Assembly: GCA_021818585.1 (NCBI GenBank)
Contig: JAKATU010000045.1
Span: 1 to 50,871 of the forward strand
DNA length: 50,871 nt
Direction of reading: 5' to 3'
Origin: Acidobacteriota bacterium
Lineage (GTDB): Bacteria > Acidobacteriota > Terriglobia > Terriglobales > Acidobacteriaceae
The notes below the pieces were generated by a model. That model saw nothing but the letters and a program-made list of their open reading frames with translations, was not told the origin of the DNA and ran no database searches. Positions 9,224-16,756 of this stretch are shown piece by piece. The number at the start of each line of letters is the position of its first letter. Position 1 is the stretch's first letter. Position numbers and translations under genes: made by a program.

Positions 9224-11035
9224 CTATTTCACCTCGCCCACAAATACCCCGTAAGGTGCAAGATGAACAGCACCCAGGCTTTGGCTCTGTGCCTGCCCCG
9301 GGGTGGCCATCAGTGTCTTCAAGCCGGTTCCCTTCACGCCCTGCGACGTCAGATCAAAGCTCTCCGTTTCAGGCTGACCCGTAAAGTTGCAGGCCACCAC
9401 CACGGCTTTGCCCTCCGGCGTCTTGCGCAGCCATGACAGAACATGTTCGTCGCTCGTGTTCAGCATGATCTCCTGCCCATCATGCAACGCGGCATTCGTA
9501 TGCTTCAGCGCAATCATCTCCCGGTACCAGTTGAGCAGCGAGTTGGGATCTTTCTTCTCCACCGCCACATTCACCGTCTTATAGCTCGGCGGAATCGGAA
9601 GCCACGTCTTTACACCGGCACTGGAAAACCCCGCATTCGGTCCGCTGTTCCACTGCATCGGAGTTCGTTCGCCGTCCCGTCCCTTGTTCTCAGGCCATCC
9701 ACGAATCCCAACCGGATCGCGCACCTCCGACTTCTTCGTCGGCACTGTCGTGACCATACCGATCTCATCGCCGTAATACAGCAGCGCGGTATCCCGCGAA
9801 GCCAGCACAATCGTCGCCAGCAAACGCGCAACATTCTCGCGCTCCGCCGGATTCTTCACCCCGGCCGCATTGGCATAGCGCTCCCACCGGTAATTGTCAT
9901 GGTTGTCGAAGACAAACAGAGGCTCGTCACCGTGCAACTCCGTTTCCGCCTCGTTGATACGCGCACGAAAATCCGCCACATCCAGCTTGTTGATGAACCC
10001 CACCTGCATATCCATCGGCAGTTGCAGCTCATCATTATGCAGTCCATACATCTTGCGAAGCTCATTCACTGAGCTCAAATATGTCTCGCCAATCAGCAGA
10101 ATATGTCGGTGATAGCTGTCCGCCACCTGTCGCAACTGGCGCAGTACGCCATGCACCTGCGGCAGATTGTTCGTCAGCGAGTCATTCAGCTGCACCTGGC
10201 CAAAAGCATTGATGATCGGCTTGCCGTCTTTGCCCAGCATCGGCTTCTCATTACGCAGCTTCGGGTCTTCAAACAGTGTCGTAATCGCATCCAGGCGAAA
10301 GCCCGCCACCCCTCGCCGAATCCAGAAGCGCTCCACGTTATACATCGCATGCCGCACCTGCGGGTTGTTCCAGTTCAGATCCGGCTGCTGGATATAAAAC
10401 TTGTGATAGTAAAACTGGCCCGTCGTCTTGTCATACTGCCATGACGACCCTCCAAACACCGACTGCCAGTTATTGGGCGGCAACAACTTCCCATTCGGTC
10501 CCTTGCGCCCATTCCGCCATACATACCAGTCCCGCTTCGGATTCGTCCGCGAGCTCTCCGACTCCAGAAACCACGGATGCTGATTCGAAGTGTGATTCAG
10601 GACCAGGTCCATCAACACGCCAATATGCTGTTTCCGGGCTGCGCTCACCAACTGGCTAAAGTCCGCCAGAGTCCCGTACTGCGAATCAATGTTGTTGTAA
10701 TTCGAGATGTCATAGCCGAAATCCACCTGTGGCGAAGGATAAATCGGCGTCAGCCAGATCGCGTTCACACCCAACCAGTGCAGGTATCCCAGTCTCGACC
10801 GAATCCCGTTCAGGTCGCCAATGCCATCTCCGTTGGAATCCTGAAAACTCCGTGGGTACACCTCGTAAATCACAGCGTTTTTCCACCAGGGCTCCTGGCC
10901 AGCGCCGTCCCGCATCATGTTGGTTTTCGCTTTTTGAGAAACCTGCGGGCTCGCAGGCTTCACGGCCCAAACTGCAGGCGATGCCATGCATACGGCTGCA
11001 AGGACGCAAACCGCCCAGCACAATCTCTTCCTCAT
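9224..11035 (-). CDS. secreted GH13 alpha-glucosidase (oligo-1,6-glucosidase-like)
   Basis: This 603-residue enzyme releases glucose from malto- or isomalto-oligosaccharides. A signal peptide occupies about residues 1-24 (ending SPAVWA). The barrel opens with WWKNAVIYEVYPRSFQDSNG, diagnostic of the alpha-glucosidase/trehalose-synthase branch of GH13. Catalytic residues are D249 in GFRLDAIT, E317 in GETY and D380 in FDNHDN. The calcium-site loop DSNGDGIGDLNG is present. The start at 11035 was chosen over 11053 because GGGAG lies 6-10 bases upstream and the signal peptide begins there. Together with the amylase at 159-2051 it would complete extracellular starch breakdown to glucose. Alternatives within GH13_23/GH13_17 cannot be separated by eye. 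Confidence 0.92.
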   Translation of the reverse strand: MRKRLCWAVCVLAAVCMASPAVWAVKPASPQVSQKAKTNMMRDGAGQEPWWKNAVIYEVYPRSFQDSNGDGIGDLNGIRSRLGYLHWLGVNAIWLTPIYPSPQVDFGYDISNYNNIDSQYGTLADFSQLVSAARKQHIGVLMDLVLNHTSNQHPWFLESESSRTNPKRDWYVWRNGRKGPNGKLLPPNNWQSVFGGSSWQYDKTTGQFYYHKFYIQQPDLNWNNPQVRHAMYNVERFWIRRGVAGFRLDAITTLFEDPKLRNEKPMLGKDGKPIINAFGQVQLNDSLTNNLPQVHGVLRQLRQVADSYHRHILLIGETYLSSVNELRKMYGLHNDELQLPMDMQVGFINKLDVADFRARINEAETELHGDEPLFVFDNHDNYRWERYANAAGVKNPAERENVARLLATIVLASRDTALLYYGDEIGMVTTVPTKKSEVRDPVGIRGWPENKGRDGERTPMQWNSGPNAGFSSAGVKTWLPIPPSYKTVNVAVEKKDPNSLLNWYREMIALKHTNAALHDGQEIMLNTSDEHVLSWLRKTPEGKAVVVACNFTGQPETESFDLTSQGVKGTGLKTLMATPGQAQSQSLGAVHLAPYGVFVGEVK

Positions 11036-11241
11036 CTGTTGCTCCCAAATCAAATCGTTCGTACAGTATGTCCGCTTTTAAGACGCGGCTCGTCGCACCA
11101 AACGGTATCACACAGCAAGCGCAACAGGGCAGTGCTTCTTTGGGATGGAAGAAAGGAAATAGCGAGGAAGTTCTCTTACCCTGGTGGATCGGACCGGCTC
11201 AGCAGGCAGCCTAAAACAGCAAACCTGCTCAGACAATCAGA

Positions 11242-11472
11242 TCAGTCAGAAACGCGAAGATGGTCCCGCAGCTTCTGGTTGATCTCTATGGCCTGTTTCA
11301 CACCGTTATCCAGCATGCCGTGCCACTGCCGCGCGCTTGCGTCCAGTTCGAGCGTACCGAGAAGGTAGCTCGTCTGGATCACCACTTCCAGCGCATTGCT
11401 CAACTCATGGGCCAGGCGCCGAATCTCCTGTGCCTGTTCAAAAGTGAGGGCGGATTGTACGGTTTTACTCAT
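11242..11472 (-). CDS. small stand-alone HisKA-like (DHp) domain protein
   Basis: A 76-residue, mainly helical protein starting MSKTVQSALTF. Its core RRLAHELSNALEVVIQTSYL resembles the phosphoacceptor H-box of histidine kinases (H-E-L-x-N, then a hydrophobic helix), and the second half, GVKQAIEINQKLRDHL, could be the partner helix. No ATPase domain follows, so it cannot be a complete kinase. It could be a histidine phosphotransfer or dimerisation module, or a remnant of a larger kinase. The frame stays open upstream to 11571 but those residues look non-coding. The gene lies between the alpha-glucosidase and tRNA-Leu and has no obvious operon partner. Confidence 0.5.
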   Translation of the reverse strand: MSKTVQSALTFEQAQEIRRLAHELSNALEVVIQTSYLLGTLELDASARQWHGMLDNGVKQAIEINQKLRDHLRVSD

Positions 11473-11620
11473 CGAAAAGCCGCTACTCGTCCTTGAAAAA
11501 AACGCGCTCTGATCCGTTTTGATGCGCCATAAAGCCAGGGGGTTTGACACGATATCGCGCCTTTGTAACACTATCTCTACTACCGGTCCGGGCGCTCAGT
11601 CCGGGCCAATTGTTTGTAGT

Positions 11621-11707
11621 GCCGAAGTGGCGGAATTGGCAGACGCGCATGGTTCAGGTCCATGTACTCGCAAGGGTGTGGAGGTTCGAGTCCTCTCTTC
11701 GGCACCA
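11621..11707 (+). tRNA. tRNA-Leu (anticodon CAG)
   Basis: An 87-base class II tRNA. The acceptor stem GCCGAAG pairs with CTTCGGC, the discriminator is A, and CCA is encoded. The anticodon loop TTCAGGT lies between CATGG and CCATG, giving CAG. A long variable arm and the T-loop GGTTCGAGTCC are present, as expected for leucine tRNA. Confidence 0.96.
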
Positions 11708-12073
11708 GCAAATCCATATTATTGAAAATAAAAACACTTGCTAAGGCAATCTTCTTGTAGCGCGACTGTAGCGCGGTTTACGGGCCGATATACTTCTGTT
11801 GGCTATTTCCCTCTGTCGCTCACACCCGACAAGCCCTAACCAAGAGTTTGATAGGCCCCTGCGAAGACTACGCGGAGGTTCCTCTTCGCTTCGAGCGGCT
11901 CACATAACAAGGCCCCGGCTCTGACGGGGAATACTTACTGGAGTCTTTCGATTGTACCGATAGCTCCTGGACCGACGTGATGGCTTTAGATTTGAAGTTT
12001 CAATAGGTTGTCCATTCGATTTGGATCATAGAAGCTGATTGTGCGAACAAAACAGTTTTTACGAGGAGATCGA
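11708..12073. other. non-coding decayed tract behind tRNA-Leu
   Basis: No open frame with recognisable motifs. A 9-bp direct repeat TGTAGCGCG occurs twice, two bases apart (11757-11776). There is no visible copy of the tRNA 3' end to mark an att site. The last 70 bases are probably the left end of the IS481-type remnant that starts at 12074, including its ribosome-binding site GAGGAG. Confidence 0.5.
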
Positions 12074-12130
12074 ATGGACTATCACCGGAATGCCCGATTG
12101 ACGATCGTTGGTCGAGAGCAGCTTGGACTT
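12074..12130 (+). pseudogene. IS481-family transposase, N-terminal scrap
   Basis: ATG at 12074 behind ACGAGGAG opens MDYHRNARLTIVGREQL, the characteristic first residues of IS481-type DDE transposases (M-D-x-H-x-N-A-R-L-T). After about 17 codons the similarity stops and the sequence changes to GGACTTGCCCCCATTTTTGA, which looks like the left end of an IS3-type element. The transposase was therefore truncated by that insertion or by a later rearrangement. Confidence 0.65.
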
Positions 12131-12545
12131 GCCCCCATTTTTGAGACAAACGGTTAAGACTCAAAATCCAACGAATGGAGAATTGAGTCATGGGTTTGTC
12201 ACGCAGGCAGTTCACCAGGGAATTCAAGCTGGCCGCCGTTCGGCGGCTGGAATCGGGGGTATCGCTGGCCGAGGTCGCACGGGGATTGGAGGTCAATCCG
12301 AACGTGTTGCAACGTTGGCGGCGTGAGTTTCGTCAGGCGCCTGGCAACGCGTTTCCTGGTAACGGGCAGCGGCGCTGGTCCGAAGGCCGTGTGGCGGAGT
12401 TGGAGCGCAAGATCGGTCAGCAGGTGGTGGAGATCGATTTTTTGAAGGGGTGCTTGCAGCGCATCGAAGAACAGCGGATGCTGCAGGCATCGAGTGGAAG
12501 TCCGCGGTCTACCGGAAGATCGGCGAAGAAGTGCGTGCCGGCAGG
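12124..12545 (+). mobile_element. truncated IS3-family element
   Basis: A probable left end (TGCCCCCATTTTTGAGAC near 12130) is followed by orfA and the first codons of orfB. OrfB-like sequence is recognisable only as SAVYRKIGEEVRAG in a different frame around 12500-12545, and is then lost. No orfB body or right end is present. The right boundary is approximate, taken as the point where homology to transposase gives way to the unknown minus-strand gene. Confidence 0.6.
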
Positions 12546-12600
12546 CGTGGAGACTTCGGAGTTGGCCGGGGATTTGCGTGGGCGGGATTGGATTGCGTGA
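12190..12600 (+). CDS. IS3-family transposase OrfA (from truncated element)
   Basis: A 136-codon frame. Residues 1-100 are a standard IS3 OrfA: helix-turn-helix starting SRRQFTREFKLAAVRRLESG with SLAEVARGLEVNPNVLQRW, then a leucine-zipper coiled coil (VAELERKIGQQVVEIDFLKG). A good ribosome-binding site GGAG lies 9 bases before ATG. From about residue 105 the reading frame runs past the normal OrfA/OrfB frameshift region and then into unrelated sequence. With no OrfB it cannot transpose on its own. It is antisense to the tail of the open minus-strand frame described at 12560-13146. Confidence 0.8.
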   Translation: MGLSRRQFTREFKLAAVRRLESGVSLAEVARGLEVNPNVLQRWRREFRQAPGNAFPGNGQRRWSEGRVAELERKIGQQVVEIDFLKGCLQRIEEQRMLQASSGSPRSTGRSAKKCVPAGVETSELAGDLRGRDWIA

Positions 12601-13146
12601 AGGTCGTTGGGGATAGCGCTTGCGGGCGCGGGTTCGGCAGGGGCGTTCGGCTTCGGGTTTGGCTGCGGCGTTGAGGTCGGTGGTTCCGGGTTGAGGCGGT
12701 GTGACGGGTTGGGTTGAGATGGGCGCTACGAGCATGGGCCGGGCGGGAGCGGGTTCGGCGGTTGGCTGGGGTGCCAGAGTTTGCTGGGGTTCGGCGGCTT
12801 CGCGGGCTGCCGCGGCTTCCTTGCGTTCGCGTTCGAGCGTGGGGATGAGGATTTCGGCGAGGGTGGGCTGGCGCGCCTGCTGGGCTTCGGCTTCTCCGGC
12901 GATGGCGGCTTTTTCGAGGTCCATGAGGAGACGGAAAAAGGAGAGCTTGCCGTCGAGGAGCGCGTTGACGAAGGCGTCTGCGATGGCGTCCTGCCGGGCG
13001 CGGGCGCGGGCGAGCATGGCCTGCGAGAGGCTGCGGCGCTCCCATGCGCTGCAGTGGCGTGGGGCGGGCTCTAGGTCGTCATCGTAGTAGGCCGGGTTGG
13101 GCGTGGCGACGGGATCGTAGGGTTCGTCGAAAAACGAGTCGGACAT
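12560..13146 (-). pseudogene. unknown proline/alanine-rich gene, 3' end replaced by IS sequence
   Basis: Starting at 13146 (AGGAG 5 bases upstream) the protein opens MSDSFFDEPYDPVATPNPAY and has an alpha-helical, Arg/Ala/Glu-rich segment (residues about 25-125, including DAFVNALLDGKLSFFRLLMD), then a proline-rich stretch. The frame stays open to 12199 only because it reads antisense through the IS3 orfA, so the natural C-terminus is missing or replaced. I do not recognise the family. GC-skewed codon use and absence of stops on several frames mean the exact end cannot be set. Confidence 0.45.
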
Positions 13147-13270
13147 GGGGGCTCCTGGATACGAATTGGGCAAAAGAAAAGCAGGACGCTGGTGGGCGTC
13201 CCGCTGGGGTTTTGAGTGTTTGGCTCTTAATTACAGGATATCAATTTGGGGTGGAATTACCGGCACATTT

Positions 13271-13303
13271 TGCAGTTGTCAGTTGTTCGTTTTTAGTCGT
13301 CAG
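13271..13303. repeat. degenerate CAGTTGTCAGT-type intergenic repeat
   Basis: The stretch reads as imperfect tandem copies of CAGTTGTCAGT/TAGTCGTCAGT. Similar tracts recur at 16687-16720 and near 16805-16833. Comparable low-complexity CAGT tracts are common between acidobacterial genes. The rest of 13147-13378 holds no gene; a short stem GGACGC/GCGTCC lies near 13183-13202. Confidence 0.4.
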
Positions 13304-13378
13304 TAACGTTGCTTGTGATGTGGTCGGAGATGACGCGAGCGAGAAGCTTCATGAGTTGAGACGCTGCTCCTGCTTTTC

Positions 13379-13545
13379 AATGCGAATGGTTATCGGGGGA
13401 TGCAGTTCAATTTTGTGGTGAGCACGAATGCACGGGCGGTGCGGTTGTGGGAGTCGCTGGGGTTCGCGGTGGTGTGTCGGCTGCCGCGTGCATTTGCACA
13501 TCCTTCGCTGGGGTTTGTGGATGCGCTGGTGATCTCCAGGAAGAT
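13379..13545 (+). pseudogene. GNAT acetyltransferase, C-terminal fragment
   Basis: In the frame of 13379 the translation reads NANGYRGMQFNFVVSTNARA, then VRLWESLGFAVVCRLPRAF and GFVDALVIS. This is the last third of a GNAT N-acetyltransferase (the acetyl-CoA-proximal beta-strand, N-x-x-A-x-x-L-W-x-x-L-G-F motif). An in-frame TGA lies at 13352 and no upstream part of the domain is present, so this is a decayed remnant. After about 13545 the frame continues without recognisable content. From 13546 to 13854 I see no gene. Confidence 0.55.
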
Positions 13546-13854
13546 TCAGAGACTGGCTGGACGAGTAGGCTGTGCCTTGCTCGCCAAAGAACCTTCAGCG
13601 CGGAGATCGCCAAGAGCGGAAAGTATTTTTTCGCCGGAGAGCACACAGAGAACGGCTGCGGCGGTGCGATCTTCTGCGCTCGACGAGTCAGGGTGCGCCA
13701 GGAGCGAGGTTCCGACGCCCACTTTATGAACGCATCTACCCGGCGGCCTATTCCTAACCGCGTTTCTGCGAGCGCATTATTCTTTCGCGTTCCTGACTTT
13801 ATACTTCTGTCCTGGTGGAGGACCTGGAATCCGCACGCCGGGTTGATTTTTTGA

Positions 13855-14349
13855 TTAGTCGGGGATGGTGTTGTGGTGGGCGGCGGAGCGGGCAGGGTTC
13901 TGGACGAAGTGGGCCAGGCGTTCGCCGTTGACGTCCATGCGAACGAGGTCTAGTTCGCCGTGGTCGTAGCTGGCGACGAGCATGCGCATGGAGCGGCCCT
14001 GAGGGTGGACGTAGATAAGGTTGAAGTCCTGTGCGCCGTCTCGGCTGAGGACCATGCGATGCCAAGGCTGGCCGAGATGGGCGGAGAGCATGGCGGCCAG
14101 CTGGTCGGGGTTGGTGACGATGCTGATGTTATCGAAGTCGGCGACGCGCATGTTGCGGACGCCGCCGCCTGTGCTTACGGTGGCGCAGAGGCTGACGAAC
14201 CACTGCATAGGGATGCTTTCCGGCTGGGCGTGATACTGCTGTTCGACGGCGGAGACGGCGGCATCAAACCCGCTATTGGAGGCGAACCAATCATGGAGCG
14301 GCAGGATGGCTGCGAGTGCGACGAGGAGCGTGCCGGCGGCGATTTTCAT
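13855..14349 (-). CDS. secreted hypothetical protein, last gene of ECF-sigma operon
   Basis: A 164-residue protein with a signal peptide or N-terminal anchor (MKIAAGTLLVALAAILPLHD). The rest looks like a small mixed alpha/beta domain (TNPDQLAAMLSAHLGQPWHR, then DFNLIYVHPQGRSMRMLVAS and DLVRMDVNGERL). I do not recognise the family. The ATG overlaps the stop of the DUF4252 gene by 4 bases (ATGA), so translation is probably coupled and the two proteins likely share a role in the envelope under control of the upstream sigma factor. Confidence 0.75.
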   Translation of the reverse strand: MKIAAGTLLVALAAILPLHDWFASNSGFDAAVSAVEQQYHAQPESIPMQWFVSLCATVSTGGGVRNMRVADFDNISIVTNPDQLAAMLSAHLGQPWHRMVLSRDGAQDFNLIYVHPQGRSMRMLVASYDHGELDLVRMDVNGERLAHFVQNPARSAAHHNTIPD

Positions 14350-14963
14350 TGGTTGCCTCCTGCGCTGTGACTGGAGTCGCGGTCAGAGTTGGGACGTGTG
14401 TGGAGTTGCGGATCAGGTTGGGGCTGACCCTGGGGAATGCCAAAGTTGCCTCCGAGGACTGAGAGATCGGATGGATTGAGATTGCCTGAGATGTAAACGA
14501 AGCTGAGCTTTTCGGGTTTGGCGTCGAGGATGAGCATGCCCTGGGTTTCACCATTGACTACCTTGCGGTAGATCATGCTGACTTTTACGACGCCTTTTGA
14601 GTGGGTAACAGACTGAACGACGGGCTGCCATTCCGGTCCACGGAATTCGCGGCGTATGCGTTGGATATCTGCCATGCTGTATTGTCCGGGCTTGTCGAAG
14701 TCGTAGGTGCGGACATAGATGGCGTTGAGACTGCTGACGAGATGCTTGGCCTGCTGGTCGCTTTGATCGTCCTTGTTCATGAATTGTGAGGCGAAACCCA
14801 GCATGTTTTTGTCGAGTGTGACCTCGGTGTACTTGCTGGCGCGGGCGGCGAGCTCTTTGGCGAGCCCCGGAGGGAATGGGTTAGGGCCTTGCGCGAGGGT
14901 GGGCAGTGCGGTGACGAGCGCAAGGACAAGTGCGGGGAGGGTGAATTTGGTGAGGGCTTTCAT
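14346..14963 (-). CDS. DUF4252 family secreted protein
   Basis: A 205-residue protein with a clear signal peptide (MKALTKFTLPALVLALVTAL, cleavage after LAQ). The body fits the DUF4252 family: the segment LVSSLNAIYVRTYDFDKPGQ with following EWQPVVQ and ILDAKPEKLSFVYISGNLNP. Such proteins are often encoded with ECF sigma/anti-sigma pairs. The C-terminal 35 residues are polar and proline/glutamine-rich, probably unstructured. The start overlaps the preceding gene's stop by 4 bases (14960-14963), indicating an operon. The biochemical role of the family is not known to me. Confidence 0.82.
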   Translation of the reverse strand: MKALTKFTLPALVLALVTALPTLAQGPNPFPPGLAKELAARASKYTEVTLDKNMLGFASQFMNKDDQSDQQAKHLVSSLNAIYVRTYDFDKPGQYSMADIQRIRREFRGPEWQPVVQSVTHSKGVVKVSMIYRKVVNGETQGMLILDAKPEKLSFVYISGNLNPSDLSVLGGNFGIPQGQPQPDPQLHTRPNSDRDSSHSAGGNQ

Positions 14964-15349
14964 GGCTGGAGATCCTTTCGGGGCTGAATGGTGGAGATGT
15001 TTTCGGCCACCTGCTGCAGGGTGGAGTGAGCGATTTGAAGGGCGATGAAGACTTGCCGGCGGGCGCGTTCGCCTGCCAGGCGGCGCTGATGCTGCTGCCA
15101 GGCGAGAGTGCCGGCGAGGATGACGATGAGCAGCGAGGCGACGGCGGCGAGGCGTACGGAGGCGGGGAAATGGAAGATGCGGGCGCGGCGCGGCGCGGGT
15201 AATTCGTTGTGGGCGTCGAGCGGGATGCGGGCCATGACGCTGGCGGCGAAGCTGGGCGGGGCGCTGCGGGGCTGGAGGGCCTGGCGCAGGTCGTTTTCGA
15301 GCTGCGAGATTTCGAAGTCGGGGTCGAATTGGCGGTTGTGATCAACCAC
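14960..15349 (-). CDS. anti-sigma-factor-like single-pass membrane protein
   Basis: A 129-residue protein with a polar N-terminal half (ISQLENDLRQALQPRSAPPS, then FAASVMARIPLD), one transmembrane helix near residues 67-87 (LAAVASLLIVILAGTLAW) and a helical extracytoplasmic part. The order and topology match small anti-sigma factors that hold an ECF sigma factor at the membrane, although no zinc-binding H-x3-C-x2-C motif is present. Its start overlaps the sigma factor's end by 8 bases and its end overlaps the DUF4252 start by 4. Anti-sigma function is inferred from context. Confidence 0.75.
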   Translation of the reverse strand: MVDHNRQFDPDFEISQLENDLRQALQPRSAPPSFAASVMARIPLDAHNELPAPRRARIFHFPASVRLAAVASLLIVILAGTLAWQQHQRRLAGERARRQVFIALQIAHSTLQQVAENISTIQPRKDLQP

Positions 15350-15860
15350 GGGTGTACTCCTTGAGGGTTCGCTCGGCTTTGGAGCGGAGAAGCTGGATGG
15401 CTCGCTGGAGATGACTGCGTACGGTGGCGAGAGGCATGTCGAGCGTTTCTGCGATCTGGCGCGGGTCGAGGTCTTCCTGATAGCGGAGCAGGACGACGGC
15501 GCGCTGCTGCTCGGGGAGGGTGCAGAGGAGCTGCTCGATGCGGTTCATGAGGGGTGAATCGGGTGCCGGGACTTCTGCCGCGGGCATGAGGTTTTCGTCA
15601 AAGACCTCGAAGTACTGGCCGCCTCGGGCGGCTCGGCGGCGGAGGGCGTCAGTAGCGCGGTGGCTGGCTACGCGGCGGAGCCATGCGGTGAGGTGATCGG
15701 GGGTGGTGATGATGGGCAGGGCGCGGTGGCACTCGAGGAAGACGTCCTGGGCGACCTCTTCGGCTGTGGCGTAGTCGCCGAGGATACGGAAGGCGATGGA
15801 GAAGACGCGCGCCTGATGTTCGGTGACGATAGTCTCGAATTGCTGGCGGGTGGCTTCCAC
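15342..15860 (-). CDS. ECF-type RNA polymerase sigma factor
   Basis: A 172-residue sigma factor with only regions 2 and 4, as in the ECF group. Region 2 spans about 8-78 (ARVFSIAFRILGDYATAEEV, AQDVFLECHRAL, TAWLRRVASHRATDALRRR). Region 4 spans about 108-160 (LLCTLPEQQRAVVLLRYQED, then QIAETLDMPLATVRSHLQRA). It is the first gene of a four-gene operon on the minus strand with overlapping junctions, transcribed divergently from hsp20. Autoregulation from the 15861-16142 region would be usual for this family but I could not assign the -35/-10 boxes. Confidence 0.93.
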   Translation of the reverse strand: MEATRQQFETIVTEHQARVFSIAFRILGDYATAEEVAQDVFLECHRALPIITTPDHLTAWLRRVASHRATDALRRRAARGGQYFEVFDENLMPAAEVPAPDSPLMNRIEQLLCTLPEQQRAVVLLRYQEDLDPRQIAETLDMPLATVRSHLQRAIQLLRSKAERTLKEYTRG

Positions 15861-16142
15861 GTGGGCTTCCTTGGCGGTTCACCGGTGTATACGCAAATTG
15901 GGGTGGGGAATGATGCAGTTTTTGTACTGGCCGCACGGGCGACCGCGCCTTCGGCGTCACGTTGGATTCGAGGGAAATTCTGTGAGGTTTCGCTTTCAGG
16001 CAAGCCATTATTTTTCAGATACTTAGCAGGACATGCGGGTGCTTTCAAAAACATGATAATAAATCACTCACATAATATGCAACCATTATGCTATAGTCTG
16101 AATCAGATGTATTGAGCGCCGGAGTCCATGCGAGGAAAGAGC
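15861..16142. other. divergent intergenic region between ECF sigma operon and hsp20
   Basis: No gene is recognised. The right half is AT-rich (for example around 16050-16110) compared with the flanks, as expected for promoter DNA serving both directions. A TATAGT hexamer lies at 16092-16097 but without a convincing -35 partner. No CIRCE inverted repeat was seen. Confidence 0.4.
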
Positions 16143-16200
16143 TCCTCCGGTGGCTCGGGAATTTTTGAAATCTGAAATCAACCTTCAAATGGAGGAAATT
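16143..16200 (+). promoter_or_regulatory. hsp20 leader with possible Shine-Dalgarno-sequestering fold
   Basis: The strong ribosome-binding site GGAGGA (16191-16196) is exactly complementary to TCCTCC at 16143-16148. Directly upstream of the site, TTTGAA (16164-16169) can pair with TTCAAA (16184-16189), which would stack beside the longer-range helix. Such a fold could hide the ribosome-binding site at low temperature, as in known small-heat-shock-protein RNA thermometers. The pairing is short and unverified. Confidence 0.3.
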
Positions 16201-16686
16201 ATGGCAATCACTCGTTGGGACCCTTTCCGGGATGTACTTGCATTGCAGAACCGTATGAACTCGCTGTTCCAGGACTACACGCGCGGGTCGAGCGACTCGG
16301 ACGTGGTGGCAACTGCAGCCTTTGTGCCTCCGGTCGATGTGTATGAGGACGAGCAGAAGATCGCGCTGAAGCTGGAGGTTCCGGGGATGAAGCTGGAAGA
16401 CTTCGACGTGCAGATTGAGAACAACACGCTGACGGTTCGGGGCGAGCGGAAGTTCGAGAAGGAAGAGAAGGAAGAGAACTTCCACCGGATTGAGCGGCGT
16501 TATGGGAGCTTCTTCCGGTCGTTTGCACTGCCGAACACGGTGAATCCGGAGAAGGTAGAGGCGACTTACGACGCCGGAGTGCTGAAGATTGAGCTGGCGA
16601 AGCGTGAGGAGTCGAAGCCGAAGCAGATCAAGGTGGCGGTTGGCGCGGGCCAGCCGAAGGCGGTTACGGGTAAGTCGGCGGCGTAA
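16201..16686 (+). CDS. Hsp20 small heat-shock protein
   Basis: A 161-residue ATP-independent holdase chaperone of the alpha-crystallin family. The N-terminus MAITRWDPFRDVLALQNRMN is the usual bacterial Hsp20 start, followed by the alpha-crystallin domain (about 40-140; VDVYEDEQKIALKLEVPGMK, NNTLTVRGERK, RIERRYGSFFRSFALP, and the end motif A-x-Y-D-A-G-V-L-K-I). The ATG at 16201 was chosen over the in-frame 16150 because GGAGG stands 5 to 9 bases upstream. It is followed by clpB on the same strand after 155 bp with hairpins, so the two form a heat-shock pair. Confidence 0.95.
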   Translation: MAITRWDPFRDVLALQNRMNSLFQDYTRGSSDSDVVATAAFVPPVDVYEDEQKIALKLEVPGMKLEDFDVQIENNTLTVRGERKFEKEEKEENFHRIERRYGSFFRSFALPNTVNPEKVEATYDAGVLKIELAKREESKPKQIKVAVGAGQPKAVTGKSAA

Positions 16687-16720
16687 AGGCAGTCGGCAGT
16701 TGTCAGTCCCTAGTTGTTAG
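16687..16720. repeat. CAGT-type degenerate repeat between hsp20 and clpB
   Basis: The stretch holds imperfect copies of GCAGTTGTCAGTC/TAGTTGTTAGTC and resembles the tract at 13271-13303. A third, weaker one (GGGGACTGTTTACTGACTACTG) lies near 16811-16832. Confidence 0.35.
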
Positions 16721-16723
16721 TCG

Positions 16724-16756
16724 ATTTGGCCGGGGGTAAATCTCTCCCGGCCAAAT
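16724..16756 (+). terminator. hairpin after hsp20 (possible terminator)
   Basis: A perfect 11-bp stem, ATTTGGCCGGG at 16724-16734 against 16746-16756, lies 38 bases past the hsp20 stop. It lacks a T-run, so it may protect mRNA ends or act as a weak terminator. A second stem (TTCTGAATC with GATTCGGAA) follows near 16762-16781. Confidence 0.45.

Noticed and set aside
13400..13729. Complete 109-residue acetyltransferase gene
   Set aside because: Only the C-terminal GNAT motif is present and the homology begins before the ATG, after an in-frame stop, so it is a fragment.
16150..16200. Upstream ATG for hsp20 adding 17 residues
   Set aside because: It lacks a ribosome-binding site and would place the very strong GGAGG site inside the coding region; the start at 16201 matches the family.
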